A DNA stretch of 64,000 nucleotides. Source: Tetracentron sinense. Taxonomy: Eukaryota; Streptophyta; Magnoliopsida; Trochodendrales; Trochodendraceae. A program made the translations under genes and the position numbers. The notes under the pieces were generated by a model. The model was not told where the DNA came from. It made no database searches and saw only the letters and a list, made by a program, of their open reading frames with translations. The stretch covers positions 27,311,215 to 27,375,214 of the forward strand of contig CM026554.1 of assembly GCA_015143295.1 (NCBI GenBank). The letters are read 5' to 3'. This document shows, piece by piece, positions 35,380 through 47,457 of the stretch (position 1 is its first letter; every line of letters starts with the position of its first letter).

Positions 35380-35580
35380 CGAAGACCGAGCGATCGGTGG
35401 TTATGACCGATCGATCGGTTGCCTACCGAGCGATCGGTGTGTTGATCGACCTCTCGACCAAAAATAAACTCTCTGGAAATTTTCCCGTACAAATTTTTCG
35501 ACCAGTCGATAGCCTCCGATCGATCGGTTTTGGACCTATCGATCGCTCCATGGACCGAGCGATCGGTTGCCTGCAGGTCC
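35380..35580 (-). promoter_or_regulatory. ACCGATCGATCGGT palindrome cluster in LTR U3
   Basis: Five clear copies of ACCGAKCGATCGGT or a one-base variant, plus a degenerate copy, upstream of the LTR transcription start on the minus strand. The sister LTR has seven (49857-50043), the nearest ~60 bp from its TATA box. Confidence 0.55.
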
Positions 35581-36507
35581 AAACTGTTTTGGCCATATCT
35601 TTTGACTCGCTCATCGGATTTCGACGATTCAACTTGCGTTGGGTTCGTACTTCGAAAAGGAACATTTGTGATGTTTCGGAATTTCCAATTTCTTCCTTAT
35701 TTATTAATTATACTACTTTAAAGGCAAATTGACTACGAAAGTGTCATGTATTAAGCATGAAAAAGTCCGGGGCTCTACATGAAGACCTCCGGCCTAAAAA
35801 TCCGACCTATCGCTAGCGGCAATCAAGAGAGGTATGAGTTATCTCTCTCAACTCTTCTATTTTCTTCCTTGATCTTGAGATTTACATGAAAAGGGGTTTT
35901 TTTTCCCCTTAATACAAGTGTTTTCTTTTATTCAGCATAACCGCATAGGCATTTCATGAAGAGGGATTTTTTTCCCCTTAATTTCTCAGTGATCTGATCT
36001 CATTTTTTCTTTTGAGAAGGAAAGAGGGTTGAACTTGAGCACTTGATTAGCTCCCCTATTTATGGTTAAGTAATAAAAGATAAATAATCTTTATCTGTGA
36101 AGTGTGAACCACCTCAATTTTCTATAGTATTTACCCACAACAACACAATAAATGGAATTATTTAAAGCTCTCTAGGGACCACCATTAAAGATTTAAAGGT
36201 AATTTATTTATGCTTATTCCGACAAATATGGGACCACTTTACAGTTTTCTTAGAGCACTTTACAGTTTTCTTGGACACAACACTACAAGACAGAATTACA
36301 TAGTAATTTTTTTTTTTTAATGTTTAGTTGCCTGACACGTTAAAGGTTAATGCTTGTGCCATTTTTTTATGATCAATTCGAATTTTATCTTGTTTGGTAT
36401 TTGACAAGAACAGTGCTCGTGCAATTTCTAAGCCATAACAGTGTCCATGCAATTTATAATTTCCATTAATTTTGACAATGACAGGTTGTAGTATTTTGTG
36501 GAGCAAT

Positions 36508-38569
36508 ATGAGTGAACCTAGTCAACCTACTAGTACCAATGAGGAAAATATAGATGTTTCACACCCGGTTTCTCCTAAAGGGCGAAAATTAACGTCTACG
36601 GTGTAGAATCATTTTAACAAGGTTCAATTACCTAATGGAGAGGAAGTAGCTATTTATAAGTGTCGTAAATAGAAATTTGTTGGAGCAAGTAGTAGGGGAA
36701 CTTCACATTTAATTAATCATTTACCAAGATGTAAAAAAAAGGGTCAAAGGGACATTGGGCAACAATTGATTTCCGTAAGCAAGAACTTTGATGAGAAGGT
36801 AGTTAGTTTGAAGAATTTCAAGTTTGATCAACAGAGAAGTCGTTTAGATCTCGCACGTATGATTATTAAGCACGAGTACCCATTTAATATGGTTGAACAT
36901 GGGTATTTTGAAATTTTTGTCAACAATCTTCAGCCTATGTTCAAGCTTATTTCCCACAACATGACAAGAGCAGATATCATGGAAGTTTACAAGGAAGAGA
37001 AGGAAAAATTGTACAAATACTTTGACCTGCTTTCTTCTAGGGTTTCTCTCACCACCGATATGTGGATGTCGGATCAAAATATTGGATATTTGTGTTTGAC
37101 TTCTCATTTTCTTGATGACAAATGGGAAATATAGAAAAAGATTATTTGTTTTATGGCAGTTGAAAGTCCCCACGATGCGGAAACACTTACTAGAGTAGTC
37201 ATGGACCTTGTATTGAATTGGAATATTGACAAGAAATTGTGTTCAATTACTGTTGATAATGCTTCCATGAATGATGTTATGATTAGAAGTCTAAAAAGCT
37301 TACTTTGTTATAAGGGATTGCTCATTTTAAGTGGTGACTTATTTCATGTCCGTTGTAGTGCTCATATTCTTAATTTGATTGCACAAGATGGGTTACGTGA
37401 GATAGCGGGAATGCTACAAAAGGTGCGGGAAAGTGTGAAATATGTTAGACTAACACCACTAAGGAAACAAAAGTTCCAAAGTGCAGTAAATCAGATGAAA
37501 CTGCAAAACAAAAAAGGTGTATGTGTTGATGTCTCCACAAGGTGGAATTCTACATATCTTATGCTCGAAAGTGCATTAGAATTGAAAGAAGCATTCTCTC
37601 GATTAGAGCAAATTGATCAGGACTATAAGGTTAATCCATCTGATGAAGAGTGGGAAATGGCAAGGGTTATTTGTAGGTGCTTAAAAGTCTTCTATGATAC
37701 TACAAATAATTTTTCAGGAAGCAAATATCCAACTGCTAACATATATTTTCCCGATATTTGTGATTCATAACCGTCTACTTGAGTGTGAACGAAGTGAGTA
37801 CAGTTACATTTGCTTGATGGTGGAGAAGATGAAAAAGAAGTTTCTTAAATATTGGGAAGAATGCAATTTGGTCTTGGCTATTGCCATAGTTCTTGATCCT
37901 CGGTTTAAAATGGAATTGGTGGAGTACTACTATGGTGAAATATATGGCAGTGATGCCCACAAACACAGTATGAGGGTTTTTCATGCATTGGTGGATTTGT
38001 ACTCAGAGTATGTGGGCGACTATAGTCAATTAACATCATCTCAATGTGACTTTAGTGACATTAGTTGCAGTAGCAATGTTTCCTCATGTGGTGGTGGTGA
38101 TGGTGATAAGTTAAAAGGTTTTGATAAGTGGTCCATGCATACACGTTCTGGAAATCTTACCTCTATTCAAAAATCAGAATTGGATCAATACTTGGAAGAG
38201 CCATTATTCCCTCGAAACTTGGACTTCAACATATTAAACTGGTGGCGAGTCAATAGCCCAAAGCTTCCAATACTTTCAAAGATGTCTCGTGATATCTTGT
38301 CAGTTCCAGCATCCACTGTTGCTTCAGAGTCTGCATTTAGTACTGGAGGTAGGGTACTTGATCAAGCTCGTAATTCCTAGCTTCCAGAAATTGTTGAGCC
38401 TTTGATATGTACACAAGACTGGTTACCACCTGCAAAAAAAAGTAAGTTCTTTATTACATTTATTTTGTAGATTAATCCCTTATAATATACTCATTTTCTT
38501 ATTGAAATTTTATTGTATGTTTTTATAGATGTCGGATCCACTACCACACCTGCAGATAATGTCATTTAG
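36508..38569 (+). pseudogene. hAT transposase (BED zinc finger, RNase H-like core, hATC dimerisation domain)
   Basis: ATG at 36508 opens MSEPSQPTSTNEENID. The BED finger lies at 36600-36735 (last ligands HLINHLPRC). The core includes TTDMWMSDQNIGYLCLTSHF (37055-37110), TVDNASMND (~37250) and FHVRCSAHILNLIAQDGL (~37345), then CVDVSTRWNSTYLML (~37520). The dimerisation domain has WWRVNSPKLPILSKMSRDIL and SVPASTVASESAFSTGGRV (38240-38350). A GT-AG intron at 38442-38528 fits, leading to a stop at 38567-38569. Damage: TAG at 36604, 36670, 37132 and 38378, and a frameshift near 37730. Confidence 0.88.
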
Positions 38570-39571
38570 ATGGTTGGAGAGTATTCGTTGATGGCAAACT
38601 TGGAGGGCATTGTAAATTAGCAAATCATGGAATTTTTTGTAGTTATGGTTTTTTGAGTTTTACAGTGTCTTGCCATATTGATGGAGATGACTTTTTACTC
38701 TTTTATATATGTTGTTTATGGGGTAAATTTTGTAACTTTTGGATGATACATCATTATGGTTTCACTCTTTTATACATCATGAATTTTGTAACTTTTGGAT
38801 GATATATCATTATAGTGCTTGATCCTCAGAATTCAGTTCTGGTTTCAGATTAAATCATTATGCCTTTGAAAAGATTTTTTTGGAATGACTACATGTTGGA
38901 AGTGCTAATAAGAGATTGATCAAATCTGTATGTTTGGTTTTCAAATTAGTTCTTAACTGAGAAGTTATCTGAATGTTTGTGAGTTGACTTGTAGATGTAT
39001 TAGATGAATCAACATGATGGTCTTGCAGCAAGATATTCCTAAACAACACCCATGGCGTTACCTTGATTTAGCAATAGGAGACTGTTGGAATAATGTAGTT
39101 GTATTGGGTATTATTTCTTTGGTAGTGATGTAGTTATTTACTTCTAATATATGTTAATATATACAGTTGATTACACAGAGAGATTTACAAATATCTGAAT
39201 TGATAATCTGGCATTTGAGGAGACTAAACTTATTTTTTTTTGGTAATTTTGTTATTTTCCAGCAGATTAACTCTTCACCTTTTATTAATGGCATTCATTT
39301 AATATTTTCGTATTTTATAAAATAATATTGATTTTAAAGAAATTAACATTAATTGGAATAAAGAAGGTTCTATTATTTTTTTTTATTAAATTAGATTTTT
39401 ATTTTTTTTAAATCAGATCGGATCGGATTCGGATCTTAAATAAATAATCGGATTCGAACTCGGATTGGACAATTCATAGTCCAACAGATCTCGGATCGAA
39501 TTCGGATTTGTAATCGGATCGGATTCGGATATAGCCAGATCCGGTCCGAATCCGATCCGTTGACAGCCCTA

Positions 39572-39988
39572 GGTCTGCACCCTCTCCAACAGCGCCGAAG
39601 CGTCCTACAGCCACCATCCACTGATCCGTTGATGGACCGAGGCTCTTACCATTGAGGCCGCTCAGGGCCAAGGCAAGCACAGTGCAGGACAGGTTGGTCC
39701 AAGACAGTAGTGACCAAGCATCACCCTTCTCCTCCCTCTATCTCTCTTTGCTCCCATTTGTAAAATCCAAATGTCAGGCCACTGTTGGCCTCTTTTTTGA
39801 TGAGTCATTTTTGTAACAAGTCATCTATTTTATCAATGAAAATCAGATGTTTTAACTCAAAAATCATATTTTCCAAACAAACATTTCATATCGGCTGATG
39901 ACGAAATCACACGGACTCTTCCCCTAGAAGGCCTAGTGTCGTGAAGCCAACAAAAACAAAAAACATAAGCATACTGAACCTAAGCTAA
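39572..39988 (+). other. Gypsy A spacer between hAT insertion and RT
   Basis: Resumption of Gypsy A at the duplicated GGTCTGCA. It is Pro/Ser-rich in translation near 39575-39700, then AT-rich. No domain recognised. Confidence 0.5.
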
Positions 39989-41460
39989 TTGATTTGCCAG
40001 GAAATCACCTCTGACAGGGCTACCTCTCAAACCCTCCTTGAACTCTCAGAAATAGAGTATGACTCAGAACAGGAAGAGGAACTGCCTCAGGAAATTCTGG
40101 ACCTCTTGGAACATAGTGAAGGGCTACTGCAGTCGAACATCGAACACAATAAGATAGTTAACCTGGGATCCATAGATAACCCCCAGCTAGTCAAAATTGG
40201 CACAATCATGGGCCCACAGCAAAGAGCAGACATGATTAGTTTCCTGAGGAGCTACAGTGACGTCTTCGCTTGGTCATATGTAGATATGTCCGACCTAGAC
40301 CCAGCATTGGTAGTGCACAAACTACCCCTGAACCCTGATGTCAGACCAGTTAAGTAGAAACTGAGACGGATGAGGCCCGAATGGTCGCAGAAGGTCAAGT
40401 TAGAAGTTAAAAAGTAGATCAATGCAGGCTTCCTGGCAGTAGCAAACTACCCTGAGTAGTTAGGCAATATAGTACCAATACCCTAGAAGGATGGCAAGGT
40501 CCGAATGTGTATTGACTATCGGAATCTGAACAGGACAAGCCCCAAAGACAACTTTCCTCTCCCGCACATCGACATCCTGGTCGACAATACAGCAGGGCAC
40601 GAGACACTCTCATTCATGGATGGTTTCTTCGGATACAACCAAATCAGTTTGGCAAAAGAAGACATGGAGAAAACCTCGTTCATAACACCTTGGGGCACAT
40701 TCTGCTACAAGGTAATGCCCTTTGGACTTAAGAATATAAGGGCAACCTACCAAAAGGCCATGACAGCACCTTTCCACGACATGATCCACAAGTCAACTAA
40801 AATCTATGTAGATGACATGATCATCAAATCTCCAACTGCCAGGCAGCTCCCTGAAGACTTGAAGAGACTCTGCGATAGACTTCGAGAGTTCGGCCTGAGA
40901 CTAAATCTGGTCAAATGTGTCTTTGGAGCCTCATCAGGAAAGCTCCTTGGCTTCATAGTCAGCAATAGAGGCATCAAGATTGATCCAGCCAAAGCCAAGG
41001 CCATCACCGAAATGCCAACTCCCCACACTAAAAAGGAAATCTGTGGTTTCCTGAGTAGAATTCAGTATATTAGCAAATTCATCTCCCAGCTTACTCCGAT
41101 ATGTAAGCCAATCTTCAAGCTTCTCCGAAAGAACACACCGACAGTCTGGACAGTAAAATGCCAAGAAGCCTTTGATAGAATAAAGGAGTAGCTCCTCAAC
41201 CCTCCAGTACTTGTGCCCCCTACACCAGGATGGCTCCTGCTACTCTATATCTCATTACAAAAAACCTCCATGGGGTATGTCATGGCACAACATGACGAGA
41301 CAGGCAGAACAGAGCAAGCCATCTACTATATCAGTAAGTGCCTGCTAGAGTATAAAGAGCGATACAGCCCTCTTAAGAAGACATGTCTGGTACTGGTCTG
41401 GGTTACTCAGCTTCTCCGGCACTATCTTCTTTCCTACCTGGTAATCCTGATCTCCTAGAT
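39989..41460 (+). pseudogene. Gypsy A reverse transcriptase and RNase H
   Basis: N-terminal RT near 40240-40500 (FAWSYVDMSDLDP, then KLRRMRPE), then CIDYRNLNRTSPKDNFPLP, SFMDGFFGYNQI, TPWGTFCYKVMPFGL and the catalytic YVDD (~40805). The thumb and connection include LGFIVSNRGI. RNase H begins ~41213 (LLYISLQKTSMGYV). In-frame TAGs occur at 40355, 40414, 40457, 40484 and 41189. Where relatives show the ancestral residue, these replace Gln or Trp codons (40355, 40414: Gln; 40457: Trp). Confidence 0.92.
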
Positions 41461-41916
41461 GGACCCACTCAAGTACTTACTGGAAAGCCAGCCACCACCG
41501 GAAGAACTGCCAGATGGCTTATGATGTTGTCTAAATTCGACATCACGTACATGACTCAGAAGTCAATCAAGGGGCAGGTGATAGCAGATCACCTAGCTCT
41601 CAGTCCAACACAAGACTATGTTTCAATACATGATCAGTTTCCAAATGAAGCCATCCTGTATGAAGAAGCGGAAGAACAAAAGTACTCTGGCTGGGAGTTA
41701 TACATTGACAGAGCAACCAACAGTCACGGGCACAGAGCAAGAGCAGTCCTGATCTCACCCAAGGGAGCACACCTCCCTATCTCAATCAAGCTGAAATTCA
41801 GATGCTCCAACAATGAGGCAGAGTACGAGGCGTGCATAACCGAACTAATAGAAGCCCTGAGCATTGGGATTGAAGAGGTAGACGTCTATGGTGACTCATC
41901 TCTGGTAATCTATTAG
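41461..41916 (+). pseudogene. Gypsy A second (archaeal-type) RNase H
   Basis: WELYIDRATNSHG (D), CSNNEAEYEACITELIEAL (E) and VYGDSSLVIY (D) are visible at ~41690-41915, so the catalytic acidic residues are kept. An additional RNase H between RNase H and integrase is a hallmark of Tat/Ogre gypsy elements. It ends at a TAG. Confidence 0.88.
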
Positions 41917-43419
41917 GCGAATCAATCTTGGGCCATCTGAGAAACAAGGCTAGTCCCATACTTGGCCTACCTCAATCTACTAATCACTCAGTTCAGAAGA
42001 ATCAGCATCAGTCAAAGGTCTAGGAACCAAAATAGATTCACCGATTCACTGGCTACTCTAGCTTCTATGGTACAAATCCTTACAGGCATCATGCTCTGGC
42101 CAATCAAGATTCAACAGTAGGATCAACCTGCCTACTGTCTTCAGATTGAAGAGGTATCAGACAACAAGCCTTGGTATGCAGACATTAAGTAATATCTTGA
42201 GGACGGGACCTTCCGCTTAATGCTACCAAAATAGACCGTCGAGCAATCAGACGACTGGCCATTCAGTTTATCCTCTCCAGAGGAATCTTGTACAAAAGGT
42301 CTCCGAACCTAATTTGGCTCAGATGCCTAAATACCAGTGAAGCAGCACAGGTAGTCGAAGAAGTTCACAGAGGAACTTGCAGCCCACACATGAACGGGTT
42401 GATGCTATCCAAGAAGATACTGAGGCTGGGCTACTACTGGTCTACAATTGAATCAGACTGTTGCAAGCATGTACAGAAATGCCACCAGTGCCAAATCTAC
42501 GCCAACAGGGTAAAAGCACCGCCAGCCAGGCTGCACAATCTCACTGCTCCTTGGCCATTCTCTACTTGGGGCATTGATGTCATCGGTCCCATAACACCGA
42601 AAGCATCTACCGGACATCGATTCATACTGGTTGCAATAGATTACTTTACAAAATAGGTTGAGGCAGCCTCTTATGCCAACGTCACAGCCTCAGTGGTTCA
42701 GTGTTTTTTAAAAAGGGATATAATTTGCCGATATGGGGTCCCGTATGAGATTGTAACAGACAATGCTCTCAACTTCTGCAATAAGGGGATGATTGATCTC
42801 TGCCAGAATTTCAAGATCCAACATCACAACTCAACGCCATACAGGCCACAGACCAATGGTGCAATTGAAGCCGCCAACAAAAATCTAAAGAAAATCATTG
42901 AGAAGATGGCGACCAAGTACTCTGCCTGGCATAAGATGCTCCCCTATGCACTCATGGCCTACAGAACTTCCATCCGAACCTCAACTGGGGCAACACCATT
43001 TTTTCTGACCTATGGTATGAAAGTAGTCCTACCCGTCGAAGTACAAGTTCCATCACTGTGGGTGCTAATTGAAGTAGAACTCTCAGAAGCAGAATGGGCA
43101 CAGACCTGGTACGAGCAGTTAAATCTGATTGAAGAGCAATGACTGAAAGCCCTCAATCACTCTCAGGCCTATCCGAGGTGTATGGCTAGGGCATTCAATA
43201 TGAAAGTCAAGCACAAAGTATCGAGATCGGTGACCTGGTTCTCCGGAAAGTGTTGTCAAACAGCCCTGGCCTGAGGGGCAAGTTCACTCCCAATTATGAA
43301 GGCCCATACATCATCCGAGATAAATTCTCAGGCGATGCCCTTCGACTTGAACGTATGGATGACGAATACCTCCCAGAGCCCATCAACATGGAAAAATTTA
43401 AACGATACTATGCTTAGGG
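41917..43419 (+). pseudogene. Gypsy A integrase
   Basis: A broken linker (41917-42287) is followed by the HHCC zinc finger (VHRGTCSPHMNG, then CCKHVQKCHQCQ, 42360-42500). The core D is in WGIDVIGPI (~42570), the second D in IVTDNALNF (~42757), and E in GAIEAANKNLKK (~42866). A TAG at 42654 replaces the usual Trp of FTKWVEA. The C-terminal part is frameshifted after 43142 and ends near 43416 with FKRYYA. Confidence 0.92.
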
Positions 43420-45379
43420 TCTAGATCTGATAGGCGCTTTGCACTTATAGTTTCTCTGGGAAATGATAGGAGGTCATCCTTGGCACACTCCTTATCCCTT
43501 TTTTTCCATGTAACCCATTTACAAATCAAATGAAATTTGCTAGTTAACCCCTTGAGCCTAACAGCCCTTCTTTCATATAGCCATTTCAAGGATACCATCC
43601 CTTGCCAATCTGTGGCATTTGCCTGAACTACATCATGACCTGATCCTGCAAAGGGTACGTAGGCAACCTGACAAAATCAGCTGCGGTCACAAAAAGGAGA
43701 TCACGCCTCCCCTAACTCCTCCCTAGAAGAGTCAAAATCTCCCTCAAAGCTTTGCCATGCAGAGTCAAATCACCCCCAGTGGAACCAAAGCCTCTCTAAA
43801 AACCTCTTCCCCCAGAGTCCAACGGAGTAAAAATCCTCTTAATTTCCCCAGACGAGTCTGCTCTCAAGGGTCCAAAGTTTCCATCAAAGGAAAACCCAAA
43901 ATAGAAGTCGAAACATTTCAAAAGCCAGAGACAATCTCTTTGAGCTCTTGCCCTAGCAGAAAAACCTTTCAGGGACAACCTCGCCTGAAAAGAAATCTCC
44001 AAACAAAGGCGACCTCTTTATCCTCAGCAGAGACAACCTCTCTCACCCTCCCCGACGGAGACAACCTCTCTCGAATCCTTCTGCGAACCCCAAAAAAAAA
44101 ACTGCTGGGAGAACTCCCTAAGAGTAAGAAAATCAACTGATAAAGCAAACCTCCAAGGGAGTGTAAATCAACTACAACAGGAGAAATCCCTGGGTGTCCC
44201 AAACTTTGGTCCCCCAGCCTACATTTTTTCCTACTCCAAGTCCTTCTAAATCTCCTAGAAGCTACAAGTGCAAGTGCAATATCACATATATATCATCAGT
44301 GGAAGCATAGTCTCTAATCCCCCAAAGCAGCACCATTCAGGGCAATGACTGGAGAAGTCCAATATTTTTCAATTCGTGGGCATGAGTGAAAACTGGCAAC
44401 GACCTCATTACACAAAAATAACGCGATCCCTAGACCTAGTCTTGCGACTAGGGACAAAAAAGAGAAAAAATTAACCAGCTTCGCAGGCATGAGGAAAACT
44501 GGCAACGGCCTTATCGCGCAAAAGTTATGCGAACCCTATGACTTGGTCAATCTAAGGGAAAAAGGGAGAAAAGCTGAAGAGCAGTTTGGCAACAGAATCC
44601 GACTGCAATCAGTCTAGCCAGATAAGTCCCCTGCAGTAGTCCCCAACAATAGAATGGAGAAACAAACTCCCAGGTAGTGGTCTCCAGCAGAGACCGCAAT
44701 TCTCAAGAAGCAATTGGTTGCCTATAGCAAGGTAATTTCTAGCTAAAATACAGCCTCAAGCCAACAGATCCCCAGTAGCGATGTCACATTCCCCAGTGGA
44801 TCTCCAGAAGAAGCTTCCCATTGCTCTCTACAAACACTCTCCCCAGTAAGAGTTTACAAGCGTCTAATTTGATCCCTAGCAAGCTTCTCCCCAACCAGAG
44901 TTCAATCTCCAGCAGCGGCAAGACAACAGGTCTACCTATAGACATCCCCGGCGGTGACAAAACCTCTTCTGGGTCATACTCCAATCTTTGAGAGAGAAAG
45001 GCAGATCACAAAATCCCCAAGCCCTGATAAAGGCAATTCCTGGCAAATCTAAAAAGCTAAGCTAAGCTTTCCTTGTGTCAAAATCAAAAAAAATTTCAAA
45101 TGTCCAACACTTTACTAAAAATTTTTTTCAATTCTAGACCTCCCAGTATCCAGACCTTGGTCATATCAGCCTGCACTGAGTAGCCCCAGCAAGATAAAGC
45201 AAAAGAAGCCGACACCATGCATCCCCACAAGGCGCGATCAGCACAGTCATAGGAAAGCATCCTTACCTTTATCCCCTACATGACATCCCTGCATAGCATC
45301 ACACCCCGTGTGACCAAACACCCCCAGCATCATTCTTGATCAAAATCTAGGGCCTCTCGGCCATTCCAAATCAGTCTGC
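43420..45379 (+). other. 3' untranslated region of Gypsy A
   Basis: No domains. It includes the GGGTACGTAGGCAACCTG block near 43656, also present in Tat LTRs (GAGTACGTAGGCAACCC near 27044), and degenerate CTCCCAGCAG..CCCCAGTAG motifs (44560-44960). Open frames on either strand look incidental. Confidence 0.5.
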
Positions 45380-45524
45380 CTAGTGCCACTTGGGCATGCC
45401 GCAATCCTCGACATCATGTGTGCTCCTTGGTAATCTCGTTACCCCTTCAACACCACCGCGTATCTTCGACATCCTGTATGCTCCTTGCCAATCTCGCCAT
45501 ACCGTAGCATTACCTCCTGCATGT

Positions 45525-47016
45525 TGTTGGCCAGGTAATGACCCTAAAGGGGGGTGAATAGGGTCTATGGCAGATTTAAAATTTTATGAACTACTAGTTC
45601 AAGATGCGGAATAAATTAAATATGTAGCATGCAAAAACAATAGAAATGTTGTAAGAGAAAGAGAGAAGAGATAAAGAGAGTGCAAACTTAGGATTTTTTC
45701 ACGAGGTTCAACAAACCAACCTACTCCCCGCCTCAGCTTCCAGCTAGAGGATTCACCATGATTCCTTAATAGCACAGGCTCCTTCACAGGTGGAGTCCAA
45801 ACCCTTACAATCTCTCTTACAGGTCGAGATATTATCTTTACAAGCTCTCCTTTAGGCCGAGCTGAAGCCTTTCAAGAGCACAAACCTCTCTTGATAAAAC
45901 TAAAGCAACAGCTTCAGTTCAAGAATCCTGGATTCTTGACTAACCTCAATAAATGAGTATGAATTGAAAATTTGAAGTCAAAGCTCCTTAAATGAGCAAG
46001 ATAAGAGTGAAATACAGACTCTAATAAAGTCCTTCGAAAAGAAATTGGAGTTGAATGAGCTCAAGAGAAAATTTGGGGATTTTCTAAGTATGAGAGTGAG
46101 TGAGAATCAATAGCAATGAATGAGTGATCAATAGGAGTTATTACTGTGATCAAGAGTTGTTGTTAGTTCATAAATGAAATCCTTTTATAGCATTTGATCC
46201 AATAAGGCCATTATAGGCTCATTAAATGCATTTTGATCTGTTGAAAACTAATCGTTACAACGATTTTTCAGTTTCAGATATGATTTCGTCAACGAAGTGG
46301 GGTTCCCACTTGAATTCGTCGCTGAATTCAGAAGACAGAATTGAAATATGAAAAACACTGTCTTGACTTCATCGCCGAATTCTGACTAACTAGAGAATTC
46401 GTCACCGAATTCAAAAGACAATTAAATTTCAAAAACTCTATCATGACTTCGTCGCCGAATTCAGTATGACCTGAGAGTTCGTCAAAGAATTCGGAGTAAA
46501 AATTCTGAATTCTGATTAGGCTCAGACCAAAAAAATGGGATAGATTTCCTAGGTCAATTTGCTATGTTTTAACATTATTTTATGATCCTTTAGGGCCTTA
46601 GAATAATTTTCAAATGGTGTCCTAGGCTCCTATGGTCAATCTATGATTCTTGAGCTTTTCAACTTACCATTATTTTGAGGACTTTTTACATAAGTCCTAT
46701 GAACGCACAAAATAAAATACATTAAGATTGTTGAGAGGTGATCTTGGCTTGACTTGGGTCTTGTGAATTTGCCTTTCGACTTCAATGGACCCAACTTGAA
46801 CTATGGTCTTATCTTGGATCTTCATCTTGTATATACTAAGTTGAACTTCCTCTTGGGTAAATTTCCATCCTTTTTCATGATAGGAGTGTTGTCAACTTTA
46901 TCTTCTGAAATGTTCAAGTACTTTAACAGAATTATTAGTACCAAATATTTCATTTCATTATTATGTTATTATCAAAATTATTAGGGGTACCCATGGTTGT
47001 AACCCTGAGGCTAACA
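45525..47016 (-). repeat. Complete 3' LTR of Copia B1 (1492 bp)
   Basis: TGTTAGCCTC to GGCCAACA on the minus strand. The TATA box CTATAAAAGG is at 46181-46190, and a TTCGTCGNCGAATTC-type cluster lies at 46283-46492, ~95 bp upstream. The polypurine tract AAAAATGGGGAGAT is at 47017-47030. Confidence 0.93.
46283..46492 (-). promoter_or_regulatory. TTCGTCGNCGAATTC palindrome cluster in Copia B LTR
   Basis: Includes ATTTCGTCAACGAAGT, GAATTCGTCGCTGAATTC, GACTTCATCGCCGAATTC, GAATTCGTCACCGAATTC and GACTTCGTCGCCGAATTC. The central RTCGACGAY form is a perfect palindrome in B2's LTR (TTCGTCGACGAA at 52195 and 52389). Confidence 0.55.
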
Positions 47017-47457
47017 ATCTCCCCATTTTTGATGATGACATAACAATGTAATGAAATGGGGTTAAGCTCCCCCTCACAACATGTTTTTCATAAAAGTTAT
47101 GAGTTAAGCTCCCCCTAAACATATGCATTTTAAAATGATAATCACAGTTGATATTTGGATGCATATTTTAGATGGGTTAAGAGACATATCACCATGTTTT
47201 AATACCAAGAGAAGTTTCAAAAATATAAGTGTCAAACCTAATTTCTATTAATAACTAAGAGAAGTTCCATAAGATTTAACAAAAAGCATTTTTATATATA
47301 CTACCATAGATGCAAAAAAAATGCTGAATTGGATTTTGGATTTCATTCATTAATGTAAAAAAGTATACAAGAGACAAGAAATTCAATTTCATTACATTCT
47401 AGTTTTCTCCCCCTATGACAACATCAAAACAAATAGAAGATGAAAAAACATCAAGAA

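Larger units (their letters stand above)
33536..35779 (-). mobile_element. Solo LTR (2244 bp) inside the hAT element, TSD TGAAG
   Basis: Starts TGTCGCGACCCAAAACCC and ends GGGGCTCTACA, with TGAAG at 33531-33535 and 35780-35784. It is the reverse-oriented sister of 49645-51908. It carries a palindrome cluster at 35380-35580, hairpins at 34334-34532 and a frameshifted copy of the short reading frame (33844-33964). The superfamily is not certain; order and motifs suggest a gypsy chromovirus-type LTR. Confidence 0.92.
33155..39571 (+). mobile_element. hAT transposon (with internal solo LTR), TSD GGTCTG[T/C]A
   Basis: Terminal inverted repeats TAAGGCTATCAATGGATCGG at the left and its counterpart ending GTTGACAGCCCTA at the right, with 8 bp duplications GGTCTGTA (33147-33154) and GGTCTGCA (39572-39579). 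Both ends carry dense GGATCGGATC-type subterminal repeats (33165-33330 and 39414-39565). Net of the solo LTR it is about 4.2 kb. It is inserted in Gypsy A between protease and RT. Confidence 0.93.

Noticed and set aside
35298..35732. Overlapping long frames on both strands
   Set aside because: Produced by the CG-rich palindrome cluster, which lacks stops in both directions.
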